Assembly (NCBI GenBank): GCA_003500135.1
Contig: DNTA01000214.1
Span: 1 to 7,765, forward strand
Length of the DNA stretch: 7,765 nucleotides
DNA from: Cytophagales bacterium
GTDB lineage: Bacteria; Bacteroidota; Bacteroidia; Cytophagales; Cyclobacteriaceae
Reading direction: 5' to 3'
The translations under genes and the position numbers were made by a program. Below, in pieces: positions 5,872 through 7,765 of the stretch; the first letter of the stretch is position 1, and every line of letters starts with the position of its first letter. The notes under the pieces are model-generated. The model had not been told where the DNA came from and did no database searches. It saw only the letters and a program-made list of their open reading frames with translations.

Positions 5872-7765
5872 ATGCGGAAATTTTTACTTTTTGTAATAGT
5901 ATCATTTTTTAACCTGGCGCTGGGATTTGCCGATGTTTCCGTTACACCAGCCTCAGGTGGAACTGATCAATGTGCCGGTAACGGGTTTGTAACAATTGGC
6001 AACATAATTATTGCTGAAACAGCCGTAACTGAGTTCGGATCAACATCTACGATTGATCTGGTTCTCCCAACAGGATTTGTTTACAATACAGCGGCGCCAA
6101 TTACGGTTAATGCCACAGGTACAGATATATCCATTGCTTCAAGTACATTCACAGATGCTTCACGGTTCAGAATAGAAGCTACAATATCGGGCACTTCTGA
6201 CCTTAATGACATTACTATATCGGGCATTGAAATTCAGGCTATTACACCTGCTTCAAGTGGAAATATATTGATCCAGGAAAATGCAAATAATTTTTTAGGG
6301 CTCGATGGTTCCAATGGTGGCAATTTATCAAGCGTCGATTTTCCTGTAATAACTAAAAACCCCAGTGATAAAGAGTTTTGTGAAGGTGAAAGCGCCAGTT
6401 TTTCAATAATTGCAAGCGGTACACTTCTCACTTACCAGTGGCAAAGAGATGACGGAGGGGGATTTACTGATATAGATGGAATTACGGATGGGGGTGTTTA
6501 TACCAATTTTACCACCAATACTTTAAATATCTCTGATGTATCCGGACTACATGGTTTCGAATATCGATGTGTAGTAACAGAAAACGGAGCAAGTTGTAAT
6601 GTTAATACAAGCTCAGGCCTTTTGACAGTAAACGCCTTGCCCTCCACAACGCTGGCAGTGACCGGACAAGATACGTATTTATGTTATAATGGCAGCACAT
6701 CGATAGAAGTAGCCATGAGCGAGGTAGGGGTAAATTACCAACTCAAATCAGGAGCATCTAACATCGGATCACCGGTAGCTAGTTTAGGAGGCACGATAGG
6801 ATTACCAACCGGTGCACTGACCGCCACGACAACTTTTACGGTGGAAGCGATCAACGGCACATCAGGCTGTAGCGTAACGTTGACAGACGATGCGACGGTG
6901 AATGTGAATGGAAACATTATCCTGGCAGTATCAACACTGGATAATAATATCTGTGTTGGAGAAAGTGTTGACTTATTGAGTTCGGTTTCCGGCGGAAGTG
7001 GAAGTTTTGATTATTCCTGGACACCAAATACGGAATTAGTTAATGAAAATACCCCAACAGCCACATATTCACCTGTCAACCCTAAAACTGAAACTTTCAC
7101 TTTATTGGTAACAGATGCTGATCCCAATTATTCAAGTTGCACAGCTTCTGATAACATTGACATAATCTCTAATCCATTACCTAATGTTGTTGCAACGCCT
7201 GCAAGTGAAACAATTTGTAGTGGTGGTACAACTTCGATATCATTATCTACTACAAATGGAGTGGCACCCACTACATATTCCTGGATTGTTTTTGATAATC
7301 CAGCAGGGATTTCTGGAGCAGGATCTGGTACAGGTAATACGATTTCACAAAATCTATTCAGCCCTTCAAATAATATCGAAACACTAACCTACAGAATTAC
7401 CCCATCAAGTGGGGAAGGTTGTGACGGTATTACAACTGATGTTGTAGTAACAATAAATCCTGAAATTGTATCTTCAATAACAAACAATAGTCCGGAAATA
7501 TGCTCAGGAAGTCCTGCAAACGTCGATTATAGTACATCAACTGAGAATGGAGATATTTCTGTTCAGGCGAATTATAATGGAGCAACAGGAAGCATAGATT
7601 ATTCTACAAACACTTCGATAGGTGTTTCAGGCACCATAAACGAAATCATTACGAATAATACGGATAATACCATAACGGTAAGCTATACTTTTACTACTAC
7701 TGCCAATGGTTGCACTGATATAATTGATGTAGTTGATGTTATGGTCAACCCATCCCCAATCTTTA
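5872..7765 (+). CDS. Large secreted modular surface protein with Ig/PKD-like repeats, N-terminal part (3' end outside window)
   Basis: I read an uninterrupted frame from the ATG at 5872 to the right edge: 631 codons without a stop, so the gene continues. Residues 1-20 are a signal peptide (MRKFLLF, hydrophobic core, LGFA, then DVSV). Residues 21-162 form a beta-rich domain (LVLPTGFVYN; RIEATISGTSDLNDITISGI) of a kind I recall at the start of giant gliding/T9SS-associated proteins. Five modules follow: about 164-254, 255-346, 347-434, 435-530 and 531 to the edge. The first is Ig-like (C170, W190, YRC at 231-233); the others resemble PKD/Ig-like adhesin repeats. Each module has a cysteine near its start (170, 271, 361, 449, 544) and near its end (242, 333, 423, 517, 614). 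The likely location is the cell surface or extracellular space, with a type IX secretion C-terminal domain expected beyond the window (not seen). Adhesin or filament is the best guess. The start lies 9 nt after the lipoprotein gene. Confidence 0.85.
   Translation, partial: MRKFLLFVIVSFFNLALGFADVSVTPASGGTDQCAGNGFVTIGNIIIAETAVTEFGSTSTIDLVLPTGFVYNTAAPITVNATGTDISIASSTFTDASRFRIEATISGTSDLNDITISGIEIQAITPASSGNILIQENANNFLGLDGSNGGNLSSVDFPVITKNPSDKEFCEGESASFSIIASGTLLTYQWQRDDGGGFTDIDGITDGGVYTNFTTNTLNISDVSGLHGFEYRCVVTENGASCNVNTSSGLLTVNALPSTTLAVTGQDTYLCYNGSTSIEVAMSEVGVNYQLKSGASNIGSPVASLGGTIGLPTGALTATTTFTVEAINGTSGCSVTLTDDATVNVNGNIILAVSTLDNNICVGESVDLLSSVSGGSGSFDYSWTPNTELVNENTPTATYSPVNPKTETFTLLVTDADPNYSSCTASDNIDIISNPLPNVVATPASETICSGGTTSISLSTTNGVAPTTYSWIVFDNPAGISGAGSGTGNTISQNLFSPSNNIETLTYRITPSSGEGCDGITTDVVVTINPEIVSSITNNSPEICSGSPANVDYSTSTENGDISVQANYNGATGSIDYSTNTSIGVSGTINEIITNNTDNTITVSYTFTTTANGCTDIIDVVDVMVNPSPIF
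6358..7765 (+). repeat. Array of five degenerate ~90-residue Ig/PKD-like modules
   Basis: The modules are diverged in DNA sequence but share layout. Each opens with a C-x-G or similar block (FCEGES, LCYNGS, ICVGES, ICSGGT, ICSGSP) and closes with a Cys-containing strand (ASCN, SGCS, SSCT, EGCD, NGCT) before a T/V-V-x-N linker. Opening cysteines are spaced by 101, 90, 88 and 95 residues. The array is cut by the right edge, so the total number of modules is unknown. Confidence 0.75.
6661..6900 (+). other. GC-richer module inside the surface-protein gene
   Basis: Hand counts give 118 G+C in 240 bases here (about 49%), rising to 57% in 6841-6900. Lines sampled downstream (7321-7380 and 7561-7680) give about 35-37%. 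The block coincides with most of the second module, residues 264-343, and uses more GC-ending codons such as acg, gcg, gtg and ggc. The composition step at a module boundary is consistent with module exchange or recent acquisition, but strong local amino-acid bias could also cause it. Confidence 0.5.

Noticed and set aside
7184..7387. 67-codon + strand frame in another phase within the surface-protein gene
   Set aside because: The long frame from 5872 is uninterrupted here and has coherent Ig/PKD-like modules; the short frame has no domain and no plausible start context.
1..7765. CRISPR arrays, insertion sequences, tRNA or other RNA genes
   Set aside because: No regularly spaced identical repeats, transposase motifs, terminal inverted repeats or tRNA-like cloverleaf were seen; nearly every base is explained by the five coding genes.
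5872..7765. Frameshift or pseudogene in the surface-protein gene
   Set aside because: I translated the frame codon by codon from 5872 to the edge and met no stop. Module motifs stay in one frame, so it is intact and merely cut by the window.

Overview
The window looks like Bacteroidota DNA, probably a gliding or T9SS-bearing member of Cytophagia or Flavobacteriia. Three things support this. The protein types are typical: an nSTAND1-WD40 protein, an outer-membrane barrel with a TPR-like N-terminus, a propeller lipoprotein, and a large secreted protein of Ig/PKD-like modules. The GC content is moderately low, about 35-45% by eye. No gene start has a convincing Shine-Dalgarno sequence. Genus is not determinable from this window.

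Five genes lie head to tail on the + strand with almost no space between them. (1) Bases 1-401 are the 3' end of a gene that begins upstream and encodes a TIR-like domain. (2) Bases 402-3497 encode a 1031-residue nSTAND1 NTPase with one transmembrane helix, a long coiled coil and about seven WD40 blades. (3) Bases 3514-4596 encode an exported protein with a TPR-like N-terminus and an outer-membrane beta-barrel. (4) Bases 4600-5862 encode a lipoprotein that reads as a beta-propeller. (5) Bases 5872-7765 are the 5' part of a large secreted modular protein that runs off the right edge with no stop. The four junctions are 0, 16, 3 and 9 nt. No terminator-like hairpin is visible in any of them, so the genes are probably one transcript. 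I found no RNA genes, insertion sequences, CRISPR arrays or credible minus-strand genes.

A working model, which is inference: genes 1 and 2 form a STAND-type sensing or switch module at the inner membrane. The positive-inside rule puts the NTPase in the cytoplasm and the coiled coil plus WD40 propeller in the periplasm. Gene 3 would present a TPR-like domain to the periplasm from the outer membrane. Gene 4 would be an outer-membrane lipoprotein, possibly surface exposed. Gene 5 would be a giant surface or secreted filament-like protein. The operon would then join a cytoplasmic NTPase to a cell-surface protein across the whole envelope. The individual families are recognisable, but the joint function of this set is not one I can name, and it is the most interesting aspect of the window.
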